This document shows, piece by piece, positions 1-8,711 of a DNA stretch of 64,000 nt. The position numbers and the translations under genes are program-made. Every line of letters starts with the position of its first letter. The stretch's first letter is position 1. Source of the stretch: TOLSYN sp963732315 (GTDB lineage Bacteria; Acidobacteriota; Terriglobia; Terriglobales; Acidobacteriaceae); NCBI GenBank assembly GCA_963732315.1, contig CAVSYY010000012.1, positions 135,828-199,827 on the forward strand. Reading direction: 5' to 3'. A model generated the notes under the pieces. It made no database searches and had not been told where the DNA came from. It saw nothing but the letters and a program-made list of their open reading frames with translations.

Positions 1-41
1 CACTTGCGCGCAATCTCCCCTTTGGGGAAATAGGTTGACAT
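1..41 (-). CDS. rplM: 50S ribosomal protein L13, 5' fragment
   Basis: Thirteen complete codons on the minus strand before the window ends. They read MSTYFPKGEIARK and run into a W/C codon, which fits the acidobacterial-type L13 N-terminus (a short extension ending in ARKWYVVD). A GGGAGAG ribosome binding site lies about 7 nt upstream of the ATG at 41. L13 is a 50S subunit protein, and rpsI normally follows in the same operon, here outside the window. The call rests on only 13 residues plus the ribosome binding site. Confidence 0.75.
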   Translation of the reverse strand, partial: MSTYFPKGEIARK

Positions 42-500
42 GCCAAACTCTCCCAGATGTAAATACCGGCAATTGAGCTGACCGTCCGGCCCGCTCCGCC
101 TTTTTTTTCTCTTCCCCGCAGGCACCGCTACGCCCCTCAGCGATCTTTCTCGACGAGGGGATGAAGACCCAGGACTTTGGTCTGGGAACTTCTGCACGTG
201 CATGCGGGACAAAAACCGTCAGCCGAACCGCTTCTTCTTCCCGGCCCGTGAGGCCGATGCGATCCACGGAGACAGCGTACCGTCAGGCGGGCAACCGCTG
301 GACAGCTCGAAAGACCATACGGTAGCGCATGCTGGAGTCCAATGTCAACGCCAGCCGCGCGCGGGAACCCAAGAGAGCTCTCGGCTCCCTCTTCCAAACC
401 TGCTCCCGATCTCCGCAAGTATACCACAGCGCAATCCGCCGAAAAGCACGCTGCATGGGCCATTCACTAACGCCTGCCCTGCGCCTTTTCCCTGATCTCC
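42..500. other. intergenic region upstream of rplM, no gene recognised
   Basis: About 460 nt between the rplM start and the sedolisin stop. Several overlapping short open frames exist on both strands, but none has a plausible ribosome binding site, composition or family resemblance. A run of eight T residues lies near 105-112 without a clear stem before it. This stretch probably holds the rplM promoter and leader; I could not place them. Confidence 0.5.
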
Positions 501-2756
501 CTATCTCAGCACATCCACCGTAACCGTGGTCGTCTTAGTCGTGCTCCCGCTCTTGCCGGTGATCGTGATCGTGTGATTTCCGGTCGAGGCTCTCCGGCTC
601 ACCGTGACCTTCATGCTGGAGGTTCCAGCACCGGTGATCGAGCTGGGACTGAAGCTTACCGTCAGGCTGCTCCCTCCGCCCGAAGCGGACAGGGAAATCG
701 CAGAGCTGAAGCCTCCTGTAATCGTTGATGTGATGGTGGAACTGCCTGAGCTGCCCTGGGCGATGCTGATCGACGTCGGCGATGCGCTCAGCGAGAAGCC
801 TGCCGCCGTTCCCGTCACCGTCAGCGAGACCGTCGTGGTCGAAGTCGTGCTGCCGGAGCTTCCCATCACCGTGATGCTGTAGGTGCCGGCGGCGGTAGAG
901 GACGCAACCGTAAACGTAAGCGTTGCACTGCCGGTCCCGGTGATGGAGGCCGGGCTGAAACCAACCGTCACACCCGTCGGCATCCCCGAAGCCGACAACG
1001 TGACCGCCGCGTCAAACCCGCCGCTCACCGTGCTGGTGATCGTGGAACCGCCCGAACTGCCCCGCGCCACCGAGACCGCACCGGGCGAGGCAGACAGAGT
1101 GAAGCCTGAGGCTGCGGGAGACCCGGCCAGCGCGTTGAGCAGATTGCCCCCGTTCGGGCTGCCCCACCCGGTCGCCACATCGTAGCCCGTCGTTGCCGAG
1201 TAGCCATTGCTGCCGCTGATGATGTCGTGGAAGTCCGTGTCGTAATTGGACCCGTTGCCGATCGTATAAAGGCTCGGGTTGATAAAGCCCAGCGTCTTAT
1301 TTCCGTTGGCCACGGACTGCTGATTCACCAGCGCCAGATATCCGGCCCACAACGGTGCCGCGAAACTGGTTCCGCCATATTCGTTCGCGGTGCAGGTAGT
1401 CTGGTCGGCGCAGACGTAATAGGTAAAATTCGCGTTGGCGGAAACATCCGGGGCGTTGCGATAGCTCTGCGAACAGCTTGCGCAACCGCTGGCCGCGGCC
1501 GTCTGCCACGAAGGAATCGTATACCGATCCGGCGAAATGCCCCCGCCGCCATCGACCCAGGCGCTCTCGGAGCTCCAGGGCCCGGCCGCCGAGCCGGTCG
1601 CCAGGTCCGTTCCGCCCACCGCCGTGAGATACACATCATCCGCCGGGTAAATCGCCGAGCTTGAAGTCCACGCGCCACTATCGCCGGCCGCCTGGAAGAG
1701 GTTCTGCCCCTGCGCCGCAAACTCCTCGAAGTACGGATTGTCCGTGTTCGGGTCCGCCGGGGTCCAGGTCCAGGAAGAGCTCAACTGCGCGTTCAGCGTC
1801 TTGGCCGTAGCCATGGCGTTGAAGATCGCCGCATCGCTCGAGCCCACGTACATCACCAGGCTCGCCAGGCCCGGAGCCATGCCCAGCGCCTGCGTCATGT
1901 CGAGGGTCTGCTCCGTGTCGTCGCAGTTGCCGCCGGCTCTGCTGTACACGCAGCTCGTGCTGGTTCCATCCGTGGAGAGCAAGGTGATCGGGACATTATT
2001 GGTCTGCTTCGCGTTCGAGTAGTAGGTGTTCAAGTCCGCCAGGTCCGTGCCGTAATATTCCAGCAAACCCAGCGACTGGCCGCTGCCGGTCAGCGCCGTT
2101 CCCCCGTAATACGCCGCCCTCATGTCGCTGCCCAAAAAAGACGCCGACGGCCCGGAGCCGGTGGTGGCGCTGGGCTTGGCCACCAGGCTTTTATGCAGCC
2201 CGGCGGGATGCGGGATTGAGTAATTATCCAGCCCCGAGATGTGCCACAGCGAAAACGGCAAATCGACCGTAGGCTCCCGGTCCGGCGCATAAAAGGCGCG
2301 GTTTTCCATCGGATGCTGATAAGCGTTCAGTGTCAGATGGAATGCCTTCTCGATGCTCTCCACCGTCCCTTCCACATCCACGTTCAGCCGGTTGCGCGAA
2401 GTGCCCACCACGGCCAGGCCGCTGCCATTGGCCAACCCAACCACCGTGTCGTAATCGTCCTCGGTGGGGCCAAACTCCGCCGTAAACTCATCCACCGTCA
2501 GGAACTGCCGGTAAGCAGGACTGTTCGGGTCGTAAACTTCCTGCAAAAAATCCTCCAGCTCGTCCTGATTGCGCAGCGGCAAGGTAATCACCAGGCGCAG
2601 GGTCTGCGTTGCGGCAAGATGGCTCACCAACCGCGCGCCGCCATTCTGCGTCGCCGGCCGCACATGATGCGTCATCATCTTCTGCGCCTGACCAACGGCA
2701 GCGGCAATGCACACGAACGCGATGAGCCCAGACACAAATCTGCTTGGTTTTCGCAT
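501..2756 (-). CDS. secreted sedolisin-type serine-carboxyl protease (peptidase S53) with C-terminal Ig-like repeats
   Basis: A 751-residue acid endopeptidase of the sedolisin/kumamolisin family. The start at 2756 (MRKPSRFVSG) has GAGG about 9 nt upstream and begins a Sec signal peptide; the open frame continues further upstream but that part looks non-coding. A pro-kumamolisin activation domain covers roughly residues 45-205. The catalytic domain has Glu282 and Asp286 in DTEQTLDM and the nucleophile Ser464 in GTSFAAP, matching the family spacing of Glu and Asp four apart. A DIISG...GYDVATGWGSP segment matches the C-terminal calcium site. Two tandem repeats of about 90 residues, each beginning GF(T/S)LSASP and rich in Ser/Thr, form the tail and are probably beta-sandwich modules for surface or substrate attachment. 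Expected to be exported, autoactivated at low pH and used in protein scavenging. Confidence 0.93.
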   Translation of the reverse strand: MRKPSRFVSGLIAFVCIAAAVGQAQKMMTHHVRPATQNGGARLVSHLAATQTLRLVITLPLRNQDELEDFLQEVYDPNSPAYRQFLTVDEFTAEFGPTEDDYDTVVGLANGSGLAVVGTSRNRLNVDVEGTVESIEKAFHLTLNAYQHPMENRAFYAPDREPTVDLPFSLWHISGLDNYSIPHPAGLHKSLVAKPSATTGSGPSASFLGSDMRAAYYGGTALTGSGQSLGLLEYYGTDLADLNTYYSNAKQTNNVPITLLSTDGTSTSCVYSRAGGNCDDTEQTLDMTQALGMAPGLASLVMYVGSSDAAIFNAMATAKTLNAQLSSSWTWTPADPNTDNPYFEEFAAQGQNLFQAAGDSGAWTSSSAIYPADDVYLTAVGGTDLATGSAAGPWSSESAWVDGGGGISPDRYTIPSWQTAAASGCASCSQSYRNAPDVSANANFTYYVCADQTTCTANEYGGTSFAAPLWAGYLALVNQQSVANGNKTLGFINPSLYTIGNGSNYDTDFHDIISGSNGYSATTGYDVATGWGSPNGGNLLNALAGSPAASGFTLSASPGAVSVARGSSGGSTITSTVSGGFDAAVTLSASGMPTGVTVGFSPASITGTGSATLTFTVASSTAAGTYSITVMGSSGSTTSTTTVSLTVTGTAAGFSLSASPTSISIAQGSSGSSTITSTITGGFSSAISLSASGGGSSLTVSFSPSSITGAGTSSMKVTVSRRASTGNHTITITGKSGSTTKTTTVTVDVLR

Positions 2757-2978
2757 CACAATTGCCTCACTTTGAATGCTCGGGGATCGGCCCCACCAGC
2801 AACAGCTACCTTGGGTTGGATGCGCTTTTCTGGTTAAAGGCAGCACACGCATGGCTACCAAAATGGCTCCGAGCAAGGATCTAGGGACTCTGTAGCATGC
2901 GCCCCTTTCTGAAATCGACACCCGCGATGGCACCCCGCCCCGCTTCTACGGCATAATCTCAATCCTGACGGGACTCTC

Positions 2979-3563
2979 ATGAACAAAGCACGCCTGGAAG
3001 CCTTCAGCGACGGAGTCATCGCCATCATCATCACCATCATGGTGCTGGAGCTGAAAGTGCCGCGGGGCGGCAGCCCGCAGGCGATCCTGCCTCTGCTGCC
3101 GGTCTTTCTCAGCTACATCCTCAGCTTCGTCTACGTCGGAATCTACTGGAACAACCACCACCACATGCTCCACACCACCACCCGCGTCACCGGAGCCATC
3201 CTCTGGGCCAACCTCCACCTGCTCTTCTGGCTCTCGCTCTTCCCCTTCGCCACCGGATGGCTGGGCGAGAACCACTTCGCACCCGTGCCCACCGCGCTCT
3301 ACGGCATCGTGCTCTTGATGGCCGCCATCGCCTACTACATCCTGCAGCAGCTCATCATCGCCTCGCAGGGTCCCAACTCTCTGCTCAAACGTGCCATCGG
3401 CAGCGATTGGAAGGGCAAGCTCTCGCCAGCCCTGTATGCCGTCGCCATCGCCGTCACCGTCCGTTCCCCCGTGCTGGCCCAGGTCATCTTCGTCTTGGTC
3501 GCCCTCATGTGGCTCGTTCCCGACCGCCGCATCGAGCGCGCTCTCCGCCAATCCGAACCCTGA
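2979..3563 (+). CDS. TMEM175-family (DUF1211) potassium channel-like membrane protein
   Basis: 194 residues with about six hydrophobic segments. The N-terminal RLEAFSDGVIAIIITIMVLE carries the FSDG hallmark of bacterial TMEM175 channels, and an HHH cluster (NNHHHMLH) follows the third segment. In characterised bacterial members, four such subunits form a K+-permeable pore; function here is inferred from the family. It is divergent from the protease, with 222 nt between the two start codons, and is followed closely (3 nt) by the convergent stop of the DUF308 gene. Confidence 0.85.
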   Translation: MNKARLEAFSDGVIAIIITIMVLELKVPRGGSPQAILPLLPVFLSYILSFVYVGIYWNNHHHMLHTTTRVTGAILWANLHLLFWLSLFPFATGWLGENHFAPVPTALYGIVLLMAAIAYYILQQLIIASQGPNSLLKRAIGSDWKGKLSPALYAVAIAVTVRSPVLAQVIFVLVALMWLVPDRRIERALRQSEP

Positions 3564-3566
3564 CCT

Positions 3567-4172
3567 CTAGGCGGCTCTCTGATACACGCGCATCCGTTCC
3601 AGTTCGCCCACCATGCTCTGCCGCTTGACGATGATCGCAGCCCGGCAGGCTCCGGCCATCATCAGCGAGACACCAACCAGCGTCCCCATCGCCCACAGCG
3701 TGCTCGCCGGCCAGCCCGCAAGAATCAGCGCCCCCATCAAAAAGCCGGTCACCGCATCGCAGAGCGCCCACTCGCGTCCTTCCCCCGGCTTCAGCAGCAG
3801 CGCGATCCCGCCTTCCACTCCGGCGCCGGCCAGCAGCATGGCCAGCAGCAGCGCCGTCAGCGTCTCCATCTCCTCCGGGTGGAAATAAACCAGGCACACC
3901 CCGGCGCCGCCCAACAGCACGCTCCGCAAAGCGAAAAGTGTGAAACTCCAAAGGGTTTGCGAATAGATCGCAAACACCAATTGCGCCACGCCAACCAGTA
4001 TCAGCACCCAGCCGAGCATCCCCATCGGCAGTCTGCCCGCCAGCAGCGGATACGCCAGCAGCAATAGTCCCAGCACCGCCGTCGCCGCTCCCATGGAAGC
4101 GCTCGTGAGAATTTGCCGGGGTGTGGAACTGGCTCCAATTGGCGCGAAACTGCTTCCCATCGGTCGAGGCAT
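3567..4172 (-). CDS. HdeD-like DUF308 membrane protein
   Basis: 201 residues. The start at 4172 (MPRPMGSSF) is preceded by GGGGAGAG about 7 nt away; the frame is open far upstream but overlaps the reverse side of the permease gene. About six hydrophobic segments alternate with short polar turns, including LGWVLILVGVAQLVFAIYSQ and the paired AILAGWP-type helices, typical of DUF308 proteins named after E. coli HdeD. HdeD is linked to acid resistance at high cell density; whether this protein does the same is not shown by the sequence. It ends 3 nt from the convergent TMEM175-like gene. Confidence 0.75.
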   Translation of the reverse strand: MPRPMGSSFAPIGASSTPRQILTSASMGAATAVLGLLLLAYPLLAGRLPMGMLGWVLILVGVAQLVFAIYSQTLWSFTLFALRSVLLGGAGVCLVYFHPEEMETLTALLLAMLLAGAGVEGGIALLLKPGEGREWALCDAVTGFLMGALILAGWPASTLWAMGTLVGVSLMMAGACRAAIIVKRQSMVGELERMRVYQRAA

Positions 4173-4340
4173 ATGTGCACTCTCCCCGCGCCTCGCAGAT
4201 AATAAAAAGCGCGTATCATGAGAAGCTCTGATTCGCAGCAGAGTTGGATGACAATCTTCCGCAGCTCCACTTTTTTCCCGTCCATCGCGCATCCGGACCC
4301 ATTTCCTGCACTGCCAGTAGTGCAAATCATCCTTCCCCCA

Positions 4341-4370
4341 AATAAAATGCCCCGGATCGCATCCGGGGCA
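4341..4370 (-). terminator. rho-independent terminator after the FtsX-like permease
   Basis: A perfect 10-bp stem, TGCCCCGGAT (4348-4357) and ATCCGGGGCA (4361-4370), with a 3-nt loop. On the minus strand the stem is followed by TTTTATT. It lies 27 nt past the permease stop and should end that transcript before the DUF308 gene, which would then need its own promoter. Confidence 0.85.
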
Positions 4371-4396
4371 CGGTTCTTCGGGGTTTTCGTCTCGCC

Positions 4397-5506
4397 CTAC
4401 TCGTAGGCCAGTGCCTCGATAGGATCTTTCTGCGCCGCGGCCAGCGCCGGATACAGCCCGCCCAGCAGCGCGCCGACGATGGCGATCACCGAGGCGCGCA
4501 GCACCCAGTAGTTGTCCCACACCACCTTGTGGGTGGGGAACTTGTAGTTGATCGCCATGCTGGCCAGCCAAGTTAACAGCAATCCCGTCAGCACTCCGCC
4601 CACGGCCAGCAGAAACGATTCGCGCAGCACCGCGTTGACGATGTACAGCTTGGTCGCGCCCAGCGACTTCAAGATTCCAATCTCCCGCGTGCGCTCCATC
4701 ACCGCCGTATACATCGACTGGAAGATCACGATGAAGCCGATCACCACGGCGATGCCGATCACGATGTTGAGGAACGGCCCCAGCCCCGGCAGGTTGGCCA
4801 CCGTCATCAGCGAAGCGTATTCGGTCAGCGAGCGCACCACGTACTGCTCCATGCCCGGAATCTGCTTGATGGCCGTAACCACGGCGTCGGCGTTCTGCGG
4901 CGTGTCCGTCTTCACATAGAACATGCTGGCCTTGCCCTCGGAGCCCGCCAACTCCTGCAGGGTCTGGATCGGCACATACCGGCGCGCGCCCTTGCCATGC
5001 TCCACGATGCCGCAAATGCGGAAGCTCTGGTTGAGCAAGTCGAGGTGATCGCCGACCTTGACATGATGCTGATCGGCAAAAAAGTCGTCCACGATCATGT
5101 CGTCCGGTCCCTGGAACGGGCCGCCGGACAAGTAGTGGAAGGGCTGACCCATCCGGTCGAAGTCATCCGGCGATTTGGGATTCAGGTCGATGCCGTCGAG
5201 GACTTCCAGCGCCCCGGTGGTGATCATGTGCATCACGATGGGAGCCACGGCGGTCACGTGCGGAACCGCGCGGATCTTGTCCGCCACTTTCATCGAGACC
5301 GGTGCGCCCGTAATGCCCGTCAGGAAGCTGGAGCCCGGCGGTGAAACCATCACGTCAAAGCCCACGCCCTCGGTCCGTTTGGCGGAGTCGTTCAGCATGC
5401 TCAGGCACAGGCCCACGATGAGCAGAATCAGCGTGACTTCCAGCGCAATCGCAAACACACTGATCATGGTGCGCAGCGGCCGGTGCACCAGGTTGGAGAA
5501 AACCAT
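4397..5506 (-). CDS. ABC transporter permease, FtsX/MacB type, without an adjacent ATPase
   Basis: 369 residues, start at 5506 (MVFSNLVHRP) with GAGGTG 7 nt upstream. The layout is the MacB/LolC one: an N-terminal transmembrane helix (about residues 14-36), a large extracytoplasmic domain, then three C-terminal helices. The FtsX core shows as TREIGILKSLGATKLYIV, and the protein ends with PIEALAYE, close to the usual P(I/A)EALR(Y/E) terminus. Such permeases work as dimers with an ATPase in lipoprotein, peptide or drug export. No ATPase or membrane fusion gene sits next to it, so its partner must be encoded elsewhere. Substrate unknown. Confidence 0.88.
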   Translation of the reverse strand: MVFSNLVHRPLRTMISVFAIALEVTLILLIVGLCLSMLNDSAKRTEGVGFDVMVSPPGSSFLTGITGAPVSMKVADKIRAVPHVTAVAPIVMHMITTGALEVLDGIDLNPKSPDDFDRMGQPFHYLSGGPFQGPDDMIVDDFFADQHHVKVGDHLDLLNQSFRICGIVEHGKGARRYVPIQTLQELAGSEGKASMFYVKTDTPQNADAVVTAIKQIPGMEQYVVRSLTEYASLMTVANLPGLGPFLNIVIGIAVVIGFIVIFQSMYTAVMERTREIGILKSLGATKLYIVNAVLRESFLLAVGGVLTGLLLTWLASMAINYKFPTHKVVWDNYWVLRASVIAIVGALLGGLYPALAAAQKDPIEALAYE

Positions 5507-5582
5507 TTTATTCACCTCTTCAGGATAACACCCGCCAACCGGCATCCAACCCTGAGGGACATGGAGCGCGGCGTAGATCGGC

Positions 5583-5623
5583 GGGTCGCCCACTCAACCT
5601 TCTTTTCGTTGAGTGGGGCGGTT
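5583..5623. repeat. dispersed palindromic repeat, GTGGCCCA family, copy a
   Basis: Stem CCCACTCAAC (5589-5598) and GTTGAGTGGG (5608-5617) with a loop containing TTCTTTT. The flanks (GGTCGCCCA and GTGGGGCGG) and the loop match six other copies in this window at about 9988, 11985, 42942, 47649, 57684 and 58885. It lies between the permease start and the GALAV protein. Confidence 0.7.
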
Positions 5624-5666
5624 GAATCGACAATCAAGAGGAACCCGGAATCGCAAGGAGGAAACA

Positions 5667-5897
5667 ATGTTCGGACTGCGTCATAAAAACCAGTGCGAGT
5701 TGCAGAAGAGCGTGGCGGTGGGCGGCGCAGGTTTAGGCGCCGCGGCAGCCGGAGCCCTTGCCGTGGGCGCATTTGCCGTGGGCGCGCTCGCCGTGGGAGC
5801 CCTGGCCATCGGCCGCCTGGCCATCGGTTCGGCCCACGTCAAGCGCATCGAAATCGACGAGCTGGTGGTGGGCAAGCTGACCATTCGCGAACAGTAG
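5667..5897 (+). CDS. small pentad-repeat (GALAV) protein of unknown function
   Basis: 76 residues. The ATG at 5667 follows a strong AAGGAGG site. After a short N-terminus (MFGLRHKNQCELQKSVAVG) the chain becomes a five-residue repeat: GALAV, GAFAV, GALAV, GALAI, GRLAI, GSAHV, KRIEI, DELVV, GKLTI. The periodic small-x-hydrophobic pattern recalls pentapeptide-repeat right-handed beta-helices, but the usual Asp/Asn at the second position is replaced by Ala/Arg, so it is not a standard member. Glycine/alanine-rich pentads come first, charged pentads last, as if a helix ends in a soluble cap. A membrane-associated role is possible. No neighbour suggests a function. Confidence 0.7.
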   Translation: MFGLRHKNQCELQKSVAVGGAGLGAAAAGALAVGAFAVGALAVGALAIGRLAIGSAHVKRIEIDELVVGKLTIREQ

Positions 5898-5944
5898 TTC
5901 CCGTGATCTGATTTATCGAAAAACTGTATCCCGCCGCGATGGCG

Positions 5945-5990
5945 GGTGCCCCAGGTTCCGCGCCCAGCAGTTGGGGCGCTAACCTGGGAG
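5945..5990. repeat. dispersed palindromic repeat, CCCAGGTT family, copy A
   Basis: CCCAGGTT (5950-5957) pairs with AACCTGGG (5981-5988), and an inner GCGCCC pairs with GGGCGC, giving a long hairpin with a small bulge. The same outline GGTGCCCCAGGTTCCGCGC...GGCGCTAACCTGGGA occurs at about 11256 and 52708. It sits just past the phosphomannomutase stop. Confidence 0.75.
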
Positions 5991-6025
5991 AGCAGAATGC
6001 TTGGGCTACACCTTGCGTGAGCGCT

Positions 6026-7441
6026 CTATTTCCCGTGGACGAACTCCACGGCGGCGTCCAGGATTTCCTCCAACGTCTCCGGCGCGGCCGCTTCGCCATA
6101 GACGCGCAGCAGCGGCTCGGTGCCGGAGCCGCGCAGCAGCACCCATGCCTCGGCTCCGTTGTCTCCGCTGGGCGCATCCAGAAAGAACTTGAAGCCGTCC
6201 AGATCCTCCGCGCGCCGCACGCGGTATTTGCCAATGGCGCAGGGCCGGGCCGCGGCCCGTTGCAGCGCGCCCTGTTTCATTTCTTCTGCCAGGTGCAGGT
6301 CGCGCCGTCCGTAGCAGTGCCGGCCATATTTTTCCTGCAGTTCCTCCACCAGTTGGCCGAGTGACTTGCCCTCTTCGGCCATCACGTTGGCCAGCAGCAG
6401 GGCATTCAGCGTGCCGTCGCGCTCCGGCAAAAAGCGCGGGATGCCGATCCCGCCCGACTCCTCGCCGCCGATGAGCACCTCGGTGCCGCCCAGCACAATG
6501 TCCACCACGTGCTTGAATCCCACGCCGTGCTCGATCAGCCTGCGCCCATGCGCCCGCGCGATGCGGTCGAGCATGCCGGTGGTATTGAAGGCGCGGGTGA
6601 CGGCGCCGGGCCAGCTCTTGCGCCGCAGCAGCCACTCCAGCAGCACGGCAAAACACCGGCTGGCATCCACCACATTGCCGTCTTCATCCACGGCTCCGAT
6701 GCGGTCGGCGTCGCCATCGGTCGCCAATCCGGCGGCGCAGTGCCGGGCCACCACCACCTGCTGCAGCTCGCGCAGGTGCGGTAGAATCGGCTCCGGATTC
6801 ATCCCCGGAAAGAGCGGATTGATTTCGCCGTGAAGTTCGATGCAATCGACGCCGATCTCTCCGAAAATACCCGCGAGGATTCCCCGCCCCGCGCCGTACA
6901 TCACGTCGATGGCAAACTTCTGCCTGGCCGCGGCGATTTGCTTCAGGTCCGCGAAAGCCTTGATCGCAGCGATGTAGCCGGTCTTGAAGTCGGCTTCCAC
7001 CACCGCGCCGCCCTGGGCTTCGATGGGCGGCGTGTCGAGGAGCGCCTCGATCTTTTTGGTGATTTCCGGCGTCGCCGAACCGCCGTAGCTGGCCTTGTAC
7101 TTCACCCCGTTCCAGTTCCACGGATTGTGGCTGGAGGTGATCATCACTCCGCCGGCGGCGCGCAGTTCGCGCACCATGTAGCTGAGCGCGGGCGTCGGCG
7201 TGACCTCGCGCGCCACTTGCACCCGGATGCCGCTCGAGGCGATGGCTTCGGCGGCCACCATGGCAAAGTGGTCCGAGGCAAAGCGCGTGTCATACGCCAC
7301 CAGCACTCCGCGCGACGGGTCCTCATACTGATGCACATAACGTGCAATCGCGTGGGCGACTCGTCTCACATTGGCGTAAGTGAAGTCGTCGGCGATCACG
7401 CCGCGCCATCCGTCGGTGCCGAACTTGATGGGCTCACTCAT
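6026..7441 (-). CDS. phosphomannomutase/phosphoglucomutase
   Basis: 471 residues of the alpha-D-phosphohexomutase family. It interconverts hexose-6-phosphates and hexose-1-phosphates through a phosphoserine. All four active-site loops are visible: the catalytic TSSHNP at 102-107 (Ser104), the metal-binding DGDADR, the sugar-specificity loop GGEESGG and the phosphate-binding RGSGTEP near the C-terminus. The GEESGG loop is shared by mannose- and glucose-specific members. Its place just downstream of manC and manA on the same strand suggests that it supplies mannose-1-phosphate for GDP-mannose, although about 130 nt with a REP element separate it from manC. The start at 7441 has only a weak ribosome binding site. 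Confidence 0.93.
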   Translation of the reverse strand: MSEPIKFGTDGWRGVIADDFTYANVRRVAHAIARYVHQYEDPSRGVLVAYDTRFASDHFAMVAAEAIASSGIRVQVAREVTPTPALSYMVRELRAAGGVMITSSHNPWNWNGVKYKASYGGSATPEITKKIEALLDTPPIEAQGGAVVEADFKTGYIAAIKAFADLKQIAAARQKFAIDVMYGAGRGILAGIFGEIGVDCIELHGEINPLFPGMNPEPILPHLRELQQVVVARHCAAGLATDGDADRIGAVDEDGNVVDASRCFAVLLEWLLRRKSWPGAVTRAFNTTGMLDRIARAHGRRLIEHGVGFKHVVDIVLGGTEVLIGGEESGGIGIPRFLPERDGTLNALLLANVMAEEGKSLGQLVEELQEKYGRHCYGRRDLHLAEEMKQGALQRAAARPCAIGKYRVRRAEDLDGFKFFLDAPSGDNGAEAWVLLRGSGTEPLLRVYGEAAAPETLEEILDAAVEFVHGK

Positions 7442-7467
7442 CTCGTCGTTCCCTAAACACTGGAGGC

Positions 7468-7551
7468 GGACTCATAAATCGGCTTTGAAAGGGCACGACT
7501 TCAGTCGTGCCGCAAGCAAGTCTCGTTGCACACGGCTTTAGCCGCTGAGGC
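7468..7551. repeat. REP-like element with two hairpins, copy 1
   Basis: Contains GGCACGACTTCAGTCGTGCC (7492-7511, 9-bp stem with a 2-nt loop) and CGGCTTTAGCCG about 25 nt further on, preceded by CTCATAAATCGGCTTTGAAA. The same order and spacing recur at 9820-9940 on the other side of manC-manA. The paired-hairpin layout is like REP/BIME elements mobilised by IS200-type REP-associated transposases; no such transposase is in the window. Confidence 0.8.
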
Positions 7552-7569
7552 CGCTTCCAGTCCCTGCCG

Positions 7570-8697
7570 CTACGTCAGCTTCGACCCCTTCTGCTGGTCC
7601 AGATGCTTCACGATCTTGCCCACGTCCTGCGAGCGCGCGATGGTGGTAATCAGCAGCGCGTCGCCGGAATCCACCACGACCAACCCCTCCACGCCGATTG
7701 CGGCAATGAACTTATCCGGCGCATGCAGATAATTGCCGTGCGCATCGAGAAGATAATTGCCCGCCGAGGAGATGACGTTGTCCTTATGTTCCCGCTGGGT
7801 CAGCCGGTGCTCGAAGTGCGCTGCCCAGGAGCCCAGGTCGTTCCATCCCCATTCGGCAGGAATACAAAAGATGTTTGAGCCCTGCTCTCCGGCGGCCGAG
7901 CGCGGCTCCAGAATGCCGTAGTCCACGCTCTTGTCCGCACACTTGGGATAGAGCCGCGCCAGCGTCGCCTCGAAGCTGCGGGTGCCCCAGGCGGCGGCGA
8001 TTTTTTCCAGCAGCGCCGCGCTCTCCGGCAAATATTGCCGCAGGGCATTCACCAGCGTCTGCGCCGACCACAGAAACATGCCGCTATTCCAGTAGAAATT
8101 CCCTGCGGCCACGAACTGCTCGGCCACATCCTTCTCCGGCTTTTCGCGAAAGCTGCGCACGCGGGTGATTTTATTTTGATAAGCCCCCTTCTGATCCGTG
8201 GACCCCGCCTCGACGTACCCATAACCGGTTTCGGCCCGCGTAGGCTTCACGCCCATGACGACAATGTTCTCTCCGGCCGCCGCCAGCGCAATGCCGCTCT
8301 GCAGGTCTTTGCGGAATTGCCTCTGATTCCCAATCACCTGGTCGGAGGGAAACAGCCCGAGCACCGCATTGGGGTTGCGGCGGTGCAGAATGAACGCGGC
8401 CAGTCCGATGGCGGGTGCCGTGTTGCGTCCCACGGGCTCGGCCACGATCTGCTTGCGGGGCAGCGCCTTCAGCTGGCGCGCAATCGCCGGGCGCAGGTCG
8501 CCGTTGGTGATAATCCAGAAATTTTCCGCCGGTGCCATGGGCAGCAGCCGCTCCACCGTCTCCTGAATCATGGACTGCGCCGTGTTGAGCGGCAGCAGTT
8601 GCTTGGCAAAGCTTTTGCGGCTCAGCGGCCAGAAGCGCGTGCCACGGCCTCCAGCGAGGATGATGGGATAAAACTCCGGCTTGCGGCTCTTCGCCAA
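7570..8697 (-). CDS. manC: mannose-1-phosphate guanylyltransferase
   Basis: 375 residues; converts mannose-1-phosphate and GTP to GDP-mannose. The start is a TTG at 8697, chosen because GAGGTG lies 5 nt upstream and the family N-terminus follows at once. The nucleotidyl-transfer motif is LAGGRGTRFWPLSR, followed by EPVGRNTAPAIGLAA, the FPSDQ motif, GYGYVE and FREKPEK. It is a short, monofunctional form: the C-terminal cupin isomerase domain of ManC/AlgA fusions is absent, and the isomerase is encoded by manA immediately upstream (14 nt), so the two are probably co-transcribed. Confidence 0.93.
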   Translation of the reverse strand: MAKSRKPEFYPIILAGGRGTRFWPLSRKSFAKQLLPLNTAQSMIQETVERLLPMAPAENFWIITNGDLRPAIARQLKALPRKQIVAEPVGRNTAPAIGLAAFILHRRNPNAVLGLFPSDQVIGNQRQFRKDLQSGIALAAAGENIVVMGVKPTRAETGYGYVEAGSTDQKGAYQNKITRVRSFREKPEKDVAEQFVAAGNFYWNSGMFLWSAQTLVNALRQYLPESAALLEKIAAAWGTRSFEATLARLYPKCADKSVDYGILEPRSAAGEQGSNIFCIPAEWGWNDLGSWAAHFEHRLTQREHKDNVISSAGNYLLDAHGNYLHAPDKFIAAIGVEGLVVVDSGDALLITTIARSQDVGKIVKHLDQQKGSKLT

Positions 8698-8711
8698 AAT
8701 CGCACCTCGAA

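Noticed and set aside
4173..5015. long upstream extension of the DUF308 gene
   Set aside because: It runs opposite to the permease gene and through the terminator; the start at 4172 has a good ribosome binding site and family start.
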